Of a stretch of 64,000 bases of DNA, positions 1 to 13,690 are shown piece by piece (the stretch's first letter is position 1; each line of letters starts with the position of its first letter). The stretch is from Lichenostomus cassidix (taxonomy: Eukaryota; Chordata; Aves; Passeriformes; Meliphagidae). The DNA is taken from assembly GCA_008360975.2 (NCBI GenBank), contig CM039183.1, forward strand, positions 37,439,850 through 37,503,849, given 5' to 3'. A program made the translations under genes and the position numbers. Below the pieces are notes generated by a model. The model was not told the DNA's origin and searched no databases. It saw only the letters and a list, made by a program, of their open reading frames with translations.

Positions 1-2435
1 ATTTAGCTTTTCAGACAGATTTTGTTCAGACCTTTGAATCTTAACTCCTTGTTCCTCAGAAAGTACTCACTTTTCTATCTAATTTCCAACTAAGGGACAT
101 GAAGAAATATTCTTGCAATTGCTTTTGAGTTTATTCTCACTGAAAGAAAAAAACAAACCCAGGTGTTAATAGCTACAATAGGTCAATAAAGAGTGCATTG
201 GCTTCTTCAGTGGAGATCAGTCCTTTGAAAATTCCTTATATGTTCATTAACTCCTGTGTCTTACGCTATTATCTCTACCTGTGGAGAATAATCAGTCCCT
301 TTTCCTGCTACTTGATGTTATGCACACTTAACACTGTTAGACTTCAGTGCAAGTGATTCAGTGTTTATTCTGTAAGCAATTTGAACTTACCTACCAGGTC
401 TGGTTTTTTGTTTTTTTCTCTCAAGAATTTAGAAGCAGCTCTGTGTACTAACAGGTTAGCTCTACCCGTGGCATTCTAATTCTGCATACATAGCACCTGC
501 TCCTTAGGAGGCAGAAGGATGGTTTTCTTGTGTTTCTTTTCACATCTTTTCAAGGAAGGAACTAGAAGCATCAAAACAAAGGCAAATTTTGGGAAATAAT
601 CATTTGTTTGGCATGTTCCTAACCTATAGTTCGCTGTGAGAATAGTCTGTAATATAACACTCCCACAGAATACCTAACTTAAGGAGAACAGTGAGGAATC
701 AATACTGAATTGCAGTCGGTAAATTCATCTTCCCTTATCCCTTGCTTAGATGTAAACAAGTTAAGTATTATTTCTATATTATTAATTAATAAAGAATTTC
801 AGCACATATTTATTTTAAATTGAAAGTGATGGTCTTAAGACAAAGGTTTCTCCTGGATTACCCCCTTCTGCTACTGCCGACATGACTGTTGATCTTATCT
901 TGCATATCTGACTTTGCTCTGTTTTGGACAGAAAATTTCTGGCCAAAGAAATCCTGCAGTTCCTCTCTCCTTATCAGAAACGTCTTTCTTGCTCACCAGA
1001 TGACTGGACAATGGGAAGATTATTGGAGAACCATGTGCCTGAGATCCAGTTCCAAGGTTCTAGATGATTCTGCCAGGCAGAAGGAGCAGATGCATAGAAA
1101 AAGCTATGTTCAAGGTAGAAGTCCTCCAGTGTAACAGGATATTTTGTTGCCTGCCATTCAGAGTCTTGCACCAAGGAAATAATGATTCTTAGATTTGGAT
1201 TGTTACATGTGGTTAGACTTCCATAAGAACAATATCTGACTTGAACAAGATAATCTTCTGACATTAAGTGGAGAGGTAGTTCAGTTTTTCAAACAATTAT
1301 AAAACTGTTTTCTATCACCTTATAATTGAACAATATTGCTTTAAATTTCATATTCTAAAAACAAACAGGGTTCATTCTTTGTGTATTTAACCTTACCCCA
1401 CAATGCCTATATTTAATCTTTTAATTTGTTTTATGCATTTTTAAAAAGCAGTCGAAGAAATACCAGGAAAATTCCAGGCCTACTAATAAAATCTTAGTAA
1501 AACAGTGAAAAATTCCCCTGGAGGGCGGATCATCACTAAGGGCTTCCAGAATAAAAATCCTTACGGCAGGTTCCACAGCCAATAAGTGCACATCCTTTGA
1601 CATCTCTCCATCAGTTTAGTCCAAAGAAATGCTGTTAAATGAATTGTAACTTTGAGAGACCTAGGAAATCATTTTTGCCATGATAACTTACACTAAGAAG
1701 CAGTAATCCTCTTGACATCAGCAAATAAAATCAAACTATTTCAGTACAAATTGATGTAGGGGATAGTATAATATTTTGCTAAAAATTCCTTCTGTCCATT
1801 CTGTTTCAGTTCCTGGGCTATATATTCCCCTTTTTCTGAGGCAAAAGTTGATAGGAGCTGCATATAAAGAACTAGGACAGTATACTGTCCTCCAAGGAGT
1901 TTGGATGCCCCAGGCAACCTGGAAATCATCCATCCTTTCTTGTTTTTAGTCTCTCACATAGCAGAGATACTAAATGTTACACAGCTTTTAATATGCTGGT
2001 TCACACACATCTCTAAAGAATATGGATATAATTGGCAATTGCCTAAGAAAACAAAGGAAACTAAAATACACCCAAACTCATAAAAAAACATGACAGAAAA
2101 CTTCAAATATTTGTTTTCCTTTCTAAACCTGTGCCTCAAGCAGAATTGTGCCAGATGCCAGGCAGCATGGGGAAAGACCACAAATTCTTTGTTTTAGGAT
2201 TAAGTTTCATAAAACTATTGCCTTTCACTTGCATCTCATTGAAGGACAAGGTGGACCCACAAGCAAGAGAGGTCTCTTTTCATTATTACACCTTGCATGA
2301 TGCAACCTCCTGTGACCTGATTTAGCAAGCTGAATGATTCATTTAATGCACCTTTCCTTGGCAAAGTGCCACACAGAAATACCTTAGCTGGTATTTGAAG
2401 GACATGGCGTGTGTACCAGATGCTTTGTTAAACAG
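1..2435. other. Non-coding AT-rich DNA, nothing recognised
   Basis: No gene, RNA or known repeat was recognised. The ORFs here are under 100 codons, overlap on opposite strands (for example about 889-1134 and 974-1264) and resemble no family I know. Short A/T runs are the only simple sequence. The stretch is consistent with intron or intergenic DNA. Confidence 0.6.
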
Positions 2436-2439
2436 AATG

Positions 2440-2680
2440 AGCACACAGGGTCATACCGAAGGTCACTTAGGCCACTAGCCTCTTTCCAGTGGTGGTCAGC
2501 ATCATAAGCCCAGGAAACATCACAGGCACACAAGCATTTCAGGTCCAGAATAAACTCTCATCCATCAGTAATCCAAGGGTCAGGACTTTCAAGCCAGTGC
2601 AGCATCTTTGCCTGCTACAGTTCTCTGTAATCTTTTATCCCAGAAGTTTGTGCACCAGTATTTAAAGTTAGCACAAAGCT
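2440..2680. repeat. Possible ancient amniote interspersed repeat
   Basis: The stretch with the words GGTCACTTAGGCCACTAGCC, then a 'CCAGTGGTGGTCAGCAT' block and later 'TAATCTTTTATCC', loosely resembles an old repeat class I remember from reptile and bird genomes, in which a 'ggtca-ctag-cc' start is followed by a 'cagtggccag' block. The match is weak, the ends are undefined and no target duplication is visible. It could equally be unique sequence. Confidence 0.25.
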
Positions 2681-2800
2681 GGGAACCCAGGGATATTATG
2701 TTGGGCAGAGAACTGTGCTAATTATAATTTCTTCATGTAGAAATGTAAGTTAAAGGTCCTTTGACCACATGCATACCAAGACCTAATGTAGTTGGTTGTA

Positions 2801-2869
2801 TATGAAACTGGATATGGATATCCAGTTCTAGGATGCCCCAGTTCATATCCAGGAGTTGGATATGAAACT
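2801..2869. repeat. Cluster of inverted and direct short repeats
   Basis: Positions 2806-2827 form a perfect palindrome with 10-bp arms (AACTGGATAT and its complement) around a GG centre. Just downstream, 2841-2850 (GTTCATATCC) pairs with 2858-2868 (GGATATGAAAC) across a 7-base loop with one bulged A. The word TATGAAACT also occurs directly repeated at 2801 and 2861. Either hairpin could form in single strands. No protein, terminal structure or transposon identity is evident. Confidence 0.7.
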
Positions 2870-5800
2870 CTTGTACACTCAAATGACTGTCATCATAGCC
2901 ACTGTTCTACAGGAAATGTTTTTATCTATCATTACAAAAGACAAAGCAAAAGGACAGAGAGGGCTAGGAACCCTGGTCCACAGGAAGAAAACAAGTTCAG
3001 ACCTGAAAATGTGAGTTAGTCTGTTTTGTTTGTAGAGTCAGGACTGTGGTCACAAACACATTTCACCATTTCTACATTTCAAAGCTGGAGTACAGCAACA
3101 TCAAATTAGAAGCAAAGAAATTAAAAATTGTTTCATTTAAGCATAATTATATCATTAAATACAATTTTTGTATTACACAAAAGGTTAATATCATAGCAAC
3201 TCATTAAAAGAATTTCTGTGAGCGTCATCAGGAAAGTTAATAATTTAGATACCATATGAAGTACAAGAAAAAACCCTGTGATACATTTGTCTGTATAAAG
3301 TAGCAGTTTTCAAGGTTATTCTTTTCATATGTCTTAATAGAGGTGAATGCTGCTAACCAGAAAACTAAATATACTTTGAGATTTATGAATTCAGTAATTG
3401 CATTGCAGGTGATAATTAAAAGCAGGGCCAATAAGGATATTTCAGAGGGGGATAAAAAAAGTGACTTTTTCTGAATACACGTGTGCATAATAAATAGTAC
3501 ACATTAATACCACTATTTAAAGTTTCTCTGTCTAGTGTCTGAGGAGATCTACATGCAGACCTCCCACAGTGGAGCTTTTCATAACCAAAAATGGTGCCAT
3601 TCCCCTGTCTGGTGGGGCACAGAATATAAAAAAATTTACTACATAATGCAATATTCTGGACAGAGCAAAGAAGGAATCAAAAGGCAGAAAAGCTAAAGTG
3701 GATTCTTGATTTTGACTCATGCGAAGTACAACAGAGTTAAAATGCAAACGTTTCTACTTGTAAGCTTTAGAAGGGTTTTGGAAGTGAGTTCTAGATTTCA
3801 GATTTGTGCAGAAAGAGACTAGAAAAGTCAGGAAACAGAATTAAGGCACTCACAAAGACAGAAAGTGAAAAGTCTGGGTATTAAGGGAAAAGAAATGAAG
3901 AAGAAACTCCAAGAAAAACGTAATAGGAAACTAGGAAACTTGCATTCTCTAGACAGATGTGATCCATGTATATTAATAATCTCTGGAGGGAGAACTACTA
4001 ATGTAGCAGTTTGGATAAGTTTTCTCTGTTAGTAACCAGTGGTATCCACTCACCACCATGTTGCACGTTGAAAATGTATCTGAGCCTCTGATTTTCTGCC
4101 AAAGGGGGAACTTAACATTGTCTGAAATGTTCACCAAAAGGGTGAGGAAAAACCTGCAAGGATATGTGGATCTCAGGAATCATATTAATGTAGAATCTTA
4201 TTTAGGGGAACATATTAATTTATGTATCTTTCACAATCATTCGTTATATCGTGGCAACAAACTGTTTACCTTTTCATCTCCTTTCCCATTTCTTTCCTTG
4301 TTGCTGGCTATAATCACCTCTGGGCAAATGGAGTAATTATAGCATACTTTTCATCTTTACTGGTATAATGTTTATATTTTAAAGAAATTGTTTTGAACTA
4401 GGAATAATAATGGATGAAAGAGCAAAGTGGAATACAGGGGGAAAATAGCCACACAGTAAAGAAGAAAGCCAAATAGGAGGGTAAGATGACCTTATTTGTT
4501 CAAAAAGCATTATGGGTTATTTTTCATTCCTTCTTAGCCATAGATTCAAAAAATTAATGTTTTTAATTTTCTCAGTTTAAACTTTTAGTGCTTATATAAG
4601 CATAGAAAATATCTTGCTTTAAAGAAAAAAAAAAATCAAAAAACCCATCAAAAATAAACAACAAAAACCATAACCCCCCCCAATTCTTTTTCATTATCCC
4701 AATGAAAAAATAGAATATTATCCATTTCCTCTCCTTGAGAAACTAGTTCTTACACAAGATGAAAAATTGCTTTTCATCAAAATAACTTCACAAACAAGAA
4801 TGTAAAGATACAAAATATCAAGGACAAGCACAATCCTCATATAAAAATGGTGCAGTACAAGATGTTGATGGAAATTGACATTCTAATTTCTTTTGATCTT
4901 TGCCACTTCTTAAAAACACATGCTAAATTCTTTTCCAGTTTTAAAACTGTGTAGTTACTCTGAAGACGGAAAGGCCAGCCAGACAGAGGGATATTATCTG
5001 ACATAAAAGTCAATATCACTCTTTATATAAGTTTGGAAAACTGGATCAGAGCTCACTTGCATGTGACAATACAGGAAATATAACTGAACTTTTTCATATC
5101 ACCTTATCACACAGACTCAGGAGCACAATTGTTTCCTTCTACTGGTTTTGAGATTGGGACAAACCAGTCATGAAATGCAACCTATTTAAATAGCCATTCC
5201 AATGGAACATGTGTTGCAGTCACAACCTCATCCATTTCCTATATACACCTGAAAACATTAAGAAAAAATAGAGAGTGTCCATTTACCAAAAGAACAGAGA
5301 AACACAATATGGAACAAAAGTGAAGTTTAACTTGTTTTCCCTTTGTATAGAAGGAAACGATTTTAAAATACATAGGTATTTATTGCAAAAGACATTATTA
5401 ACAAAAAGTGGAATTTACCTAGTGCTACTCATCCCCATCTGACTCAATTTAGACCTCTTGAATACATAATGGAAATAAAGTTTCCCCTATCACAAGATTA
5501 TAGTGGTATTTTCACATGACAGTGTTCAGAGCATAAATTCATTCCTTGCTGGCAAGAATACACTTTGACATTTCTAAGAAACATAGTTTTGATATTAAGG
5601 ACTATAAAATTAGTTTTTTAAAAAAACCAAAAGTTTTCTTACAAGCAACAAATACACTTTAGTTAGAGAATTGTTAAGTAGAGTTAGGAGACATTGCAAA
5701 TTCCTGATGGACCATCACAGTTCTGAGTCAGTGTTAATATTTATGGGCAATGGACATGCATTCTGCTCTCTGCTATTTATTTATTTGGTTAACAAAATGA

Positions 5801-8800
5801 ATTTTGATTGATAGAAATATCTGCTCTGTTGTGAATGCTTCCCTGCTTTCTGGATTCAAAGTTTTTTGTTTGGGATTTTTCTTTTTTTTTTTTTCTGTTA
5901 TAAAATACAACATCTGCAACAAGTTCTCTCAAACATGAAAAGACCTTGTAAATAAAAGAATGTCCTAATGAAGATAGGGGATAAGTTTTGGGTTTTTTTT
6001 CATTTTAGCATTTTTTCATTTTAGAAGAGAAGAAATTGCCTGAAAATGGCATCTTGTGGCTCTTTGCAGATGGCAGGTACAAATCATGAAACTGGTACTC
6101 AGCCCAGAGGAAACCAGTCCCTGGCAGGGACATTCTGTGCTTTCCTGTCAGCTACAGCACAGTGGCACAGGATTTGCCACACTAGAACAAGCCCCAGCCT
6201 CTGTTAGCAGCCAGCACGTGGTGTACCAGGGCAGACGTGAGCAACACAAGTAGCCAGGAACATGGGATGGTCTATGGAGTCACCACCCAGATACTTTCCC
6301 CTCCACGGCTACTTCCTCCTTGGTTCTTTGAAGATTTCACTAAATATCTCCACTGTGTTTGTGGTGTGTTTTCTGTGTTGCTTTCTTCTGGGTTTTTGCT
6401 TGGTTAAACATTATTGTCTGGTCCATAATGCTCTCTCAAGTGCTTAAAAAAAAAAAAGCCAAATATCTCTTTTCTCAAGTAGCAAGGCAGTCTGAATTTC
6501 CAGCCCTTCTAATGGGGTTATCAGCAAGAGAAACATCAAGGTTGCTTTATGATGTCAGCACATTCCCAATGTGATGATAATATGTTTAAAGAGAAACATG
6601 AGAACAATCCAGAGGAAAAAAAGGTAAAAAAGCTGCGATCCTGTCAAGATACAGGTGTTTCATTTCAGACATGTGGACAATAGGGCTGGAAGTGAGGAGA
6701 AAATCACTGAAAACTAAGGATGCAACAAAACTCTGAAAGAGCTTTTCTAAAGCTGACTCATTTCATAATCCATATATAGTTTTGTACACAACTGTTGCTG
6801 TCGGTTTATTTTCCCAGGATTTTTGTGGATTCACAGTTAAAAACCATCTATCATTACAGGTGTCCCACAACTCAGTCTGAATAAAAAGGTGTTGTGAAAT
6901 ACTACAAGGGAGGCATCATGTTTTTTATGCTGTAAATGACCTGTTTTAGACTAAACAAGGGTTGAGTAGTAAGCTTCAATGAAATGCAGCAATTTCTTTT
7001 CCCCTCTGGCTGCTCACGCCATAGAATACGATGAGAGAGAAAATGACAAGTGAGTCACTAAAACAACATTATTGGAATTGACAGAGATTGAGACAGTCAT
7101 ATTTGACTCTAAAAGATGCAGTCTATGTGTATCTGACTGGGCTGGAGTTGACGAGTTTAGGTACCTGCAGGCTCACATCTGGTTATGTTCTAATCTAAAT
7201 TCCAATGAGGTTATTGATTCTGTTTGTATAAGAACTCGAGTGAAGCTGGGTGGTCTTTATGAAGTAAATTGTTATCTGAACCATGCTATAAGTGGCTGCT
7301 CATCCCACATATAATGTTGCATGAAGTTATTTGTGGAATATGGCTATGCCCATTACAGATATTGCTGGTTCTCTGGAGATTAAATGTTCTACAATACCAG
7401 CTCCAGAGATTTATAACTGTTGACAATTTTATGGCCCACCTTAAACAGTCGCCCTCTGTAAAAAAAGCAGCCTGTACTTAGAACAGTGTGCATGGTATGA
7501 GCTTCTTTACAGGTTTTATAGAGCACTAGGTATCAGCTGATAATTCAGTCTGAGACAAATATCATAGACACCAAGGAGGAGGAGAAAAAAACCAAAAAAC
7601 AAGTGACAACCTTGTGCAGAGGCTATACAGAGGCTTCTTCGCTCTCACTGCGTAAGAGCAGATCAACAGTGTAATTCCAAACACAGAAAAAATGATCTTA
7701 ATATTTGTATGTTTCTCTGTAATTGTTCCTTTCTTCATGATGGTGAAAGTCCTGTTAAAAATGGAACTGCATAAGCTACTAAGAAACGGTACTTTCAACA
7801 CTTCCAACAGGTAAAAGTGATTAAGACAGTAGAAGAACTGAATAGAGCCAGTGTTGATGTGAGCCAATGCATAACCACTTTTTTTGAGAAGAGTATTATG
7901 GGAGAAAGCTATATGATGAAGGGAGAAAGGAGCAATATATGTTTTCACACCCTCCCATCTTTTAGCAGAGAAGTTTTGTGTCTGTGTAGCTGATTTACAT
8001 TTCAGAAGATCCTTCTCCCAGAGACTGATATTTGTGCTAGCCCTCTCACAACACATACAGAATCCTAGGGACCACTTAACAAAATTAAAGGGCAGGGGCA
8101 AGGTCTGAAGCAAGGTGATAATGAAGAACTAAAGTCTGAATTGTTTTCTATATTTAACTGCATAAAGCACAGAAAATTAAGATGAAAGACAAGGCCAGTG
8201 CACACACGTTGGAGAGGTTAGGGCAAAACTACAGAAGTTTTAAGCTGAATGAATATACTGAAATTTACATAAGATGCATTTCAGGCTTTTCTGAATAGTA
8301 AATAATGTTTTAGAATTGTGTTGGCAGGTTCTATGCAAAAGCCCATTATCAAAGAAATGACTTTATTAAGTAGCTCCTTCCTATATCTTTGAAAGTCTAG
8401 CTTGAAGTGCAACCTGACATGATGCAAATTGTTAGAAAGTCAGATTGACAACCCATTTACATCCAAGTGCAGGGGTCTAAGATAAAACTTGTAACCCTTA
8501 ACCAAGGCTGGACTTGAGCTCCAGATAAAAGAAACTAGAAAGATAACAAGACAAATTCAATATCCGAGAGCAGGTTTGCAGGTGTTCCTATGGTTTCATT
8601 TCCCTATGGACACTGTTTGCAGAGAACAAAGGTTATAATGAAGCAAAGCAATTGCAATTGTGAAGCAAACCTATACATTAACTGGACAAGGGACCTGACA
8701 CCAAGATCAGCTCCAGCTGAGATGGAAAACAGCTCACAGGATGGTATAGTAAGTTAACTTTGATTTTACCCTGTCGAAGTGCTGTAATGCATGTGATTAT

Positions 8801-11800
8801 CCACTAATATTAATGAGTTCAAGAAGATTTGAAAACTTTGTACTGTGCATGAGCAACATATTTTAACCTGGAATACTTATGCTTTTGGGACCACTATAAT
8901 TCCATACTTTGATGAAAGACAAGGGTTTTACAGAAGTCATTTCTATGTAACTTCTCATCAGGTAAAACACAATGAATACCTCCAAGTTTTTATTACACTC
9001 TTTATGGACTTGTTAGGATGCATAGAGTGCATCCTGAGGGCAAGACTGCTGACATCTCTTCCATCTCTACAGATGGTATCAGCTGTCTCTGGGAGCAAAT
9101 AGCAAAGTTTGAAATCAAATGCTGCAAAGCAGGCCAATAAAAATGTTGATGTATGGAGATGTTTTGGGATTGTTGTTTGTTTGTTTGTTTTTTAATTACT
9201 TGATATTACCAATGTTTTGCTCTGATCACTTGAAATTCCAAGCCTCTTTTAAAAAGTCAGTGAACCAATCTACAAGGAGCAGATCAGACACGGCAACTTC
9301 TTTGCACTTCAGCTATTTCCCACAGGCAATGCCCTTCTACCAACACAATATTTTTAATGAAACACTGCCACATGCCACAGGAAGCATGCAGGTTTCTCAA
9401 AATTGACAGGTTACTAAAGAAAACGTGTCTTTAACTTAATAAGTCAAATAACCTGGAGTCTTAAACAACTTCGGTTTTACCGAAGGAGTCTAGAGCCAAC
9501 AGGACTGGGGATATTTCCCCTCTGCAGAATAAAACTCTGATACAACACACATCCCATTTTGCACTCTGATGGCAGAAAACCAGGGAAGTAGGAGCACATC
9601 CAGGTCCTGGAGTCTTAAGTAGAAACATTAGAGCACATTTTAGCTGCTGGGTGATTGTCCTTTTCGTGGCTGAGAAGTGGCATCATATTTTGCAAGAACT
9701 TCTTTTCCGTTGTAAGGTCAGCTGGGGAAAGGATCACTCAGAAATACATACATCTCCAAATCAAACAATCTGTAAATTTCCTTGGAACTTTTTTTAGAAA
9801 AGGAAAATATTTTCATTCAGCTTTACAGAATTCTTCAGAAGACAGAAGGTGATGGCCAGAGTGACCCCTCCTTGAAAATTAAGGACTTTATGGATCCCAA
9901 AAGCCTTTCTTTGATCACTCATTTCTCTTCTGAAAAGATGCAAAATTCTCACCTCCCATGTAAGAAGGCTGCACTGGCTCTACCTGGGGTTTGGCAGGCA
10001 GCAAGGAGGCAGTCCTGCCAAAGCTGCTCTTCTCAGAAATATGCAAGCAGCGCACACACCTAGGGAAGGACCAAAGACAAGGTTCCTTTCCTGTCCATGT
10101 AAGAACTGACAAAAAAACCCCACATCTGTTTTTTGAGCAGCCTCATCACAGGCTCCTCCTTACTTGGGGGAGACTATATTATAACTTAGACTTTGTTCCA
10201 AGGAGTATTTTAGGGGCATAGTTTTGCCAGTAGACAGCTGAAGGAAACTGAGAAAGTCAGCAAAGCACATGGCATGCAAAGCGCTTAGTCATTCAAGGCA
10301 AATTCCACAGGGGTTTGAGGTTAACACACACAATTAAAAATTAACCATCAGTGAATTAAGGCCACTACATTTCTTGGATGACAACAATGCTTTAGGGTTT
10401 AACAGGCATTTGTTTCTCTTTTCTAATCAACTTTCTTGTGGTTTCATGAAAAAAAAACAGTAACGAGACTTGCAAAGAAATGGCTTGTTTTTCTATGTAC
10501 ATTTAAAAGTGCAATAGATGAGTTATTACTAGCCATGAAGCATTCACAAAAATCATACAGATGTGAAAGTGCGCAGCAAAGAGTAGTTCAAAGCACCACA
10601 GAAAGCCACAACCAAAGTAAACTGAGAGATTTTTTAGGCTATTCCTTATTTGCCAACAAAAAAAACCTAGCAGCTCCAAGTCACAAAGCAGGTGAAAAGC
10701 TTGCAGAGCTCCTCAGAATGGCCTATTATCACCTCAGCAACCCTCAGGCACACATAATTGATAGGCAAAAGGGAAAAAACAGTGCTTGATGCCCAGGGCA
10801 AAAACAATAAAAAAAAAAAATTACACGTTGTGGCATATAAAATCTGCAGGCACTTTGACTATACTGATTAGGGTAGGAAAATAAGATGTGACAGAAACAG
10901 AAAACATCTAGAACATCATCCTAATGAAGAAGAGGAGGTCTTTAACAAGGCCTGTAAGTCAGGTAGCTCAAGGTGCTCCCCTGAGGTGATGCAGAAAGCC
11001 TTTGAGATGACATCTGTGTGAAAATAAGGATATAAAAGTGCAGCTCTTTGGGGCAGTCCCTCTTTTGGGCAGGCTGAGAAAACATTTTCTGCAGAGTGAA
11101 GAAACAAATATATTTTAGCAAATAAGATAATGTGGGAAGACTTGACAAGAACTCCCCAAGGGATACCAAATACCCAATGACAAAACATCAGTTTGCTGCT
11201 CCAAGTAGCAGTGGACTTCCACAAGCACTTTGGAAACCCTTCTTTCTAGAAAGCAGCACAGACAGTAACAAGTGGTTGAATTGTGAGATACTCCACAAAT
11301 AATCATAATGCAATGTGCTACTTTTTAAATCCACCTCTTCCAGCTACTCTAGCTGAAATAACCCATGCACCAAAACCGCCACACTATGTAACTTTTGAAT
11401 TTATGTAAGTTTTTTTTGAAAGAAGGTGGCATGTCCTCAGCCCACATAGCAAAATAAAGGATGATGAGAAATATTCAGTAGATGGGTTGGATGAAGTGCA
11501 TATACTTTGTAAGTCTTTGCCTATCAAAATCCTAAGTTAACACCCTTGAACCAAGATAGCCAAATAGGACACAAATCCAACTCATGCCCTGATGATATTT
11601 TCAGCCTGCTGAACTGATATGAGCCATCACCAATCACATCCTGTGGTAATGTGCTGAGCTGAGGGACAGAGTGGCACATGAGCTAACATTCCCAATGTTT
11701 AGCCCTTCCTGTTCCTGGTAGCTTTATAGAGACATAGTGTAGGCAGCTGTTGATAGTAATCACACTGTGAATTATGATTAAATTTACCACTAACATGAAC

Positions 11801-13299
11801 CAGAACTCAAACTAAACAGTTGTGTGAGTCTTGAAACTATGCTCAGTTCCATGCAGGGAGATAGGGAATAGGTCTCCTTGGGTAGAAGGCATATATCAGG
11901 TATCTTATCCTTCAGCCATTCGGTTCATTTTTCCACAGTGCAATCCAAGAAAGTTATATTATTTCATGGGCTCATCTAGCTGATTGACAGGTTTTTGGAA
12001 GACATTCTGCTGTGCAAGGCAGACATGCCCTTAACCACAATAGAAACAATAAGCATGGGGGAATGCCAGGCTACAGTTGACAACCTCACCACAGCTGGAA
12101 GGTTTTTACTAGATTTGAGAAACAGAAAAAAAGTCAGAATGCCTTCAAAATAAAATTTCAGACATAGCATTCACAGAACATGCAAACAAACAAAAAATCC
12201 ACTTATTGAAAAGACAACAGACTAAGACAAGGTGTTCAATTCAATAATGCAGGTGAACAAAACCCAGTTACTGTTCCCAGTCTCTTTCCTATATTTTGCC
12301 TTTGTTTTATCTATATTCAGAATATTTCATTTGCAACCCTGAACTAAACATGCTTAAACTACCCCCGTGGAATAACTTATGTACTCTACTTGCTATACTC
12401 ATACTGTCCTCCCAGCTGGGTTGTATTTCGCTTGAGGTGCTGGCTATGGGTCTCCTACGATACATTTCATCTGAAAGGCATTCAATAAAGATGTAGGCTG
12501 GTTTAACATAGAAAAAAGAACAGAAAAGAGTATGCCAAGACCCCTCTTAAGTACCGTAACAAAATTATGATAGTCATTTGCTGTCATCTCTGACTTCAAA
12601 GGATTGGCTTGTGATTATCCCTGGAAGAAAAATTAACCTGCAAACATATGCACTTCATATATACTAGCAAATATAACCAAGTACCCTGAAATAGGCTGAT
12701 AATTCACCAGTGAGGTCACTGCTGAAAACATTTGTCAAGATTTTGGGAATTATGTCCTAAAATAAAATTTAATGCTCAAAACAATATACTAGCTCTGACA
12801 ATGTGCCAGCTGCCCACAGAGATGATTTGGCCAACACGGGAGGACTGTGTGTACCTGTGGCCACCCTCAGGTCAAAGCCAAAATCTCCTTGACCACAAAA
12901 AACCTAAGTATGGCAGATAACCTCCTGCAAGCTGAGCAAGCTAGAATTTTCAAAGCAGAATTTTCATAGTACAGAACAAATCCCAAAATTAACAGAAATT
13001 TTTATGGTTGACCATTATTGGGAAGAAGTGGATGATAAATTCATCAGACAAAAAAAAGGTTAAATGACTTACAACACTTTATTGAATAGCTATCTACAGT
13101 ACTTACCCTACTTATTGCTCCCATGTATTTAGTAACCGGTTAAAAATAAAGCTAAGGACCAAAATAGAGCTATATTCCACTTTGCTATGTTTTCACTTCT
13201 TGTTTAATACACCAATATATCCTTCTAATCCATTGCTTGGTCTAAATTTCCTTACGATTTAAAAAAATCACTGATGCTTGGGGTATGGAAATAATAATG
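2870..13299. other. Non-coding DNA, no gene recognised
   Basis: About 10 kb without a supportable gene. It holds minor simple sequence: an A-rich stretch at about 4615-4672 ending in a C8 run (4674-4681), a tandem pair of T6CATTTTAG units at 5995-6024, and a (TTTG)n run at about 9174-9193. The longest ORF is 183 codons on the minus strand (7562-8113). It has no recognisable domain, and I regard it as chance. No CR1 3'-end signature was seen. Confidence 0.55.
9174..9193. repeat. (TTTG)n microsatellite
   Basis: Short run of TTTG units that passes into a T run on the right. Read directly from the sequence. Confidence 0.85.
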
Positions 13300-13690
13300 G
13301 AATGCTCTGAGGCAAACAGGGATTAATTGTAATTGTCGATTTTTCTGAGCACACTTAAAGTAGCAGCCACATGCTGCCTTATTCCATGAATCCAGGAGAG
13401 TGTTTGAGCAGGCAGTGTTATATTACTGTGGGGTGGGAATGAAATCATGTGGGAGCAGCAAGCACAGCTCATGGAGAAAAATTACCATTTTATATTTATT
13501 ACTTTGACTGGTTTAAGTGCCACAGGAATAGACTCTCTAATGCATTTGAGTGCAATTCCCCAACAATTTGACTCTGTTGCTTTGTAAACTATTTTTAGGG
13601 AAGGTCTCAAAAGGCTTTTTAAAGGCACACACCATCTGATTTTTAAAGGTTATTTTTGTGGTTTATCAAAAGAATATAAATAATATGATA
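13300..13690. other. Candidate conserved non-coding stretch (weak)
   Basis: This segment lacks simple repeats and any repeat signature. It contains AT-rich homeodomain-like words and several octamer-like patches (ATGCATTTGA, TTTAAAGGTT), a texture often seen in conserved vertebrate non-coding elements. It has no open frame worth keeping. The call rests on texture only; no alignment was available, so it is a guess. Confidence 0.12.

Noticed and set aside
7562..8113. 183-codon minus-strand ORF with hydrophobic stretches
   Set aside because: It resembles no receptor or transporter family I know, has no ordered membrane-segment pattern, and shows no promoter or splice support. The length is within chance for 64 kb of six frames.
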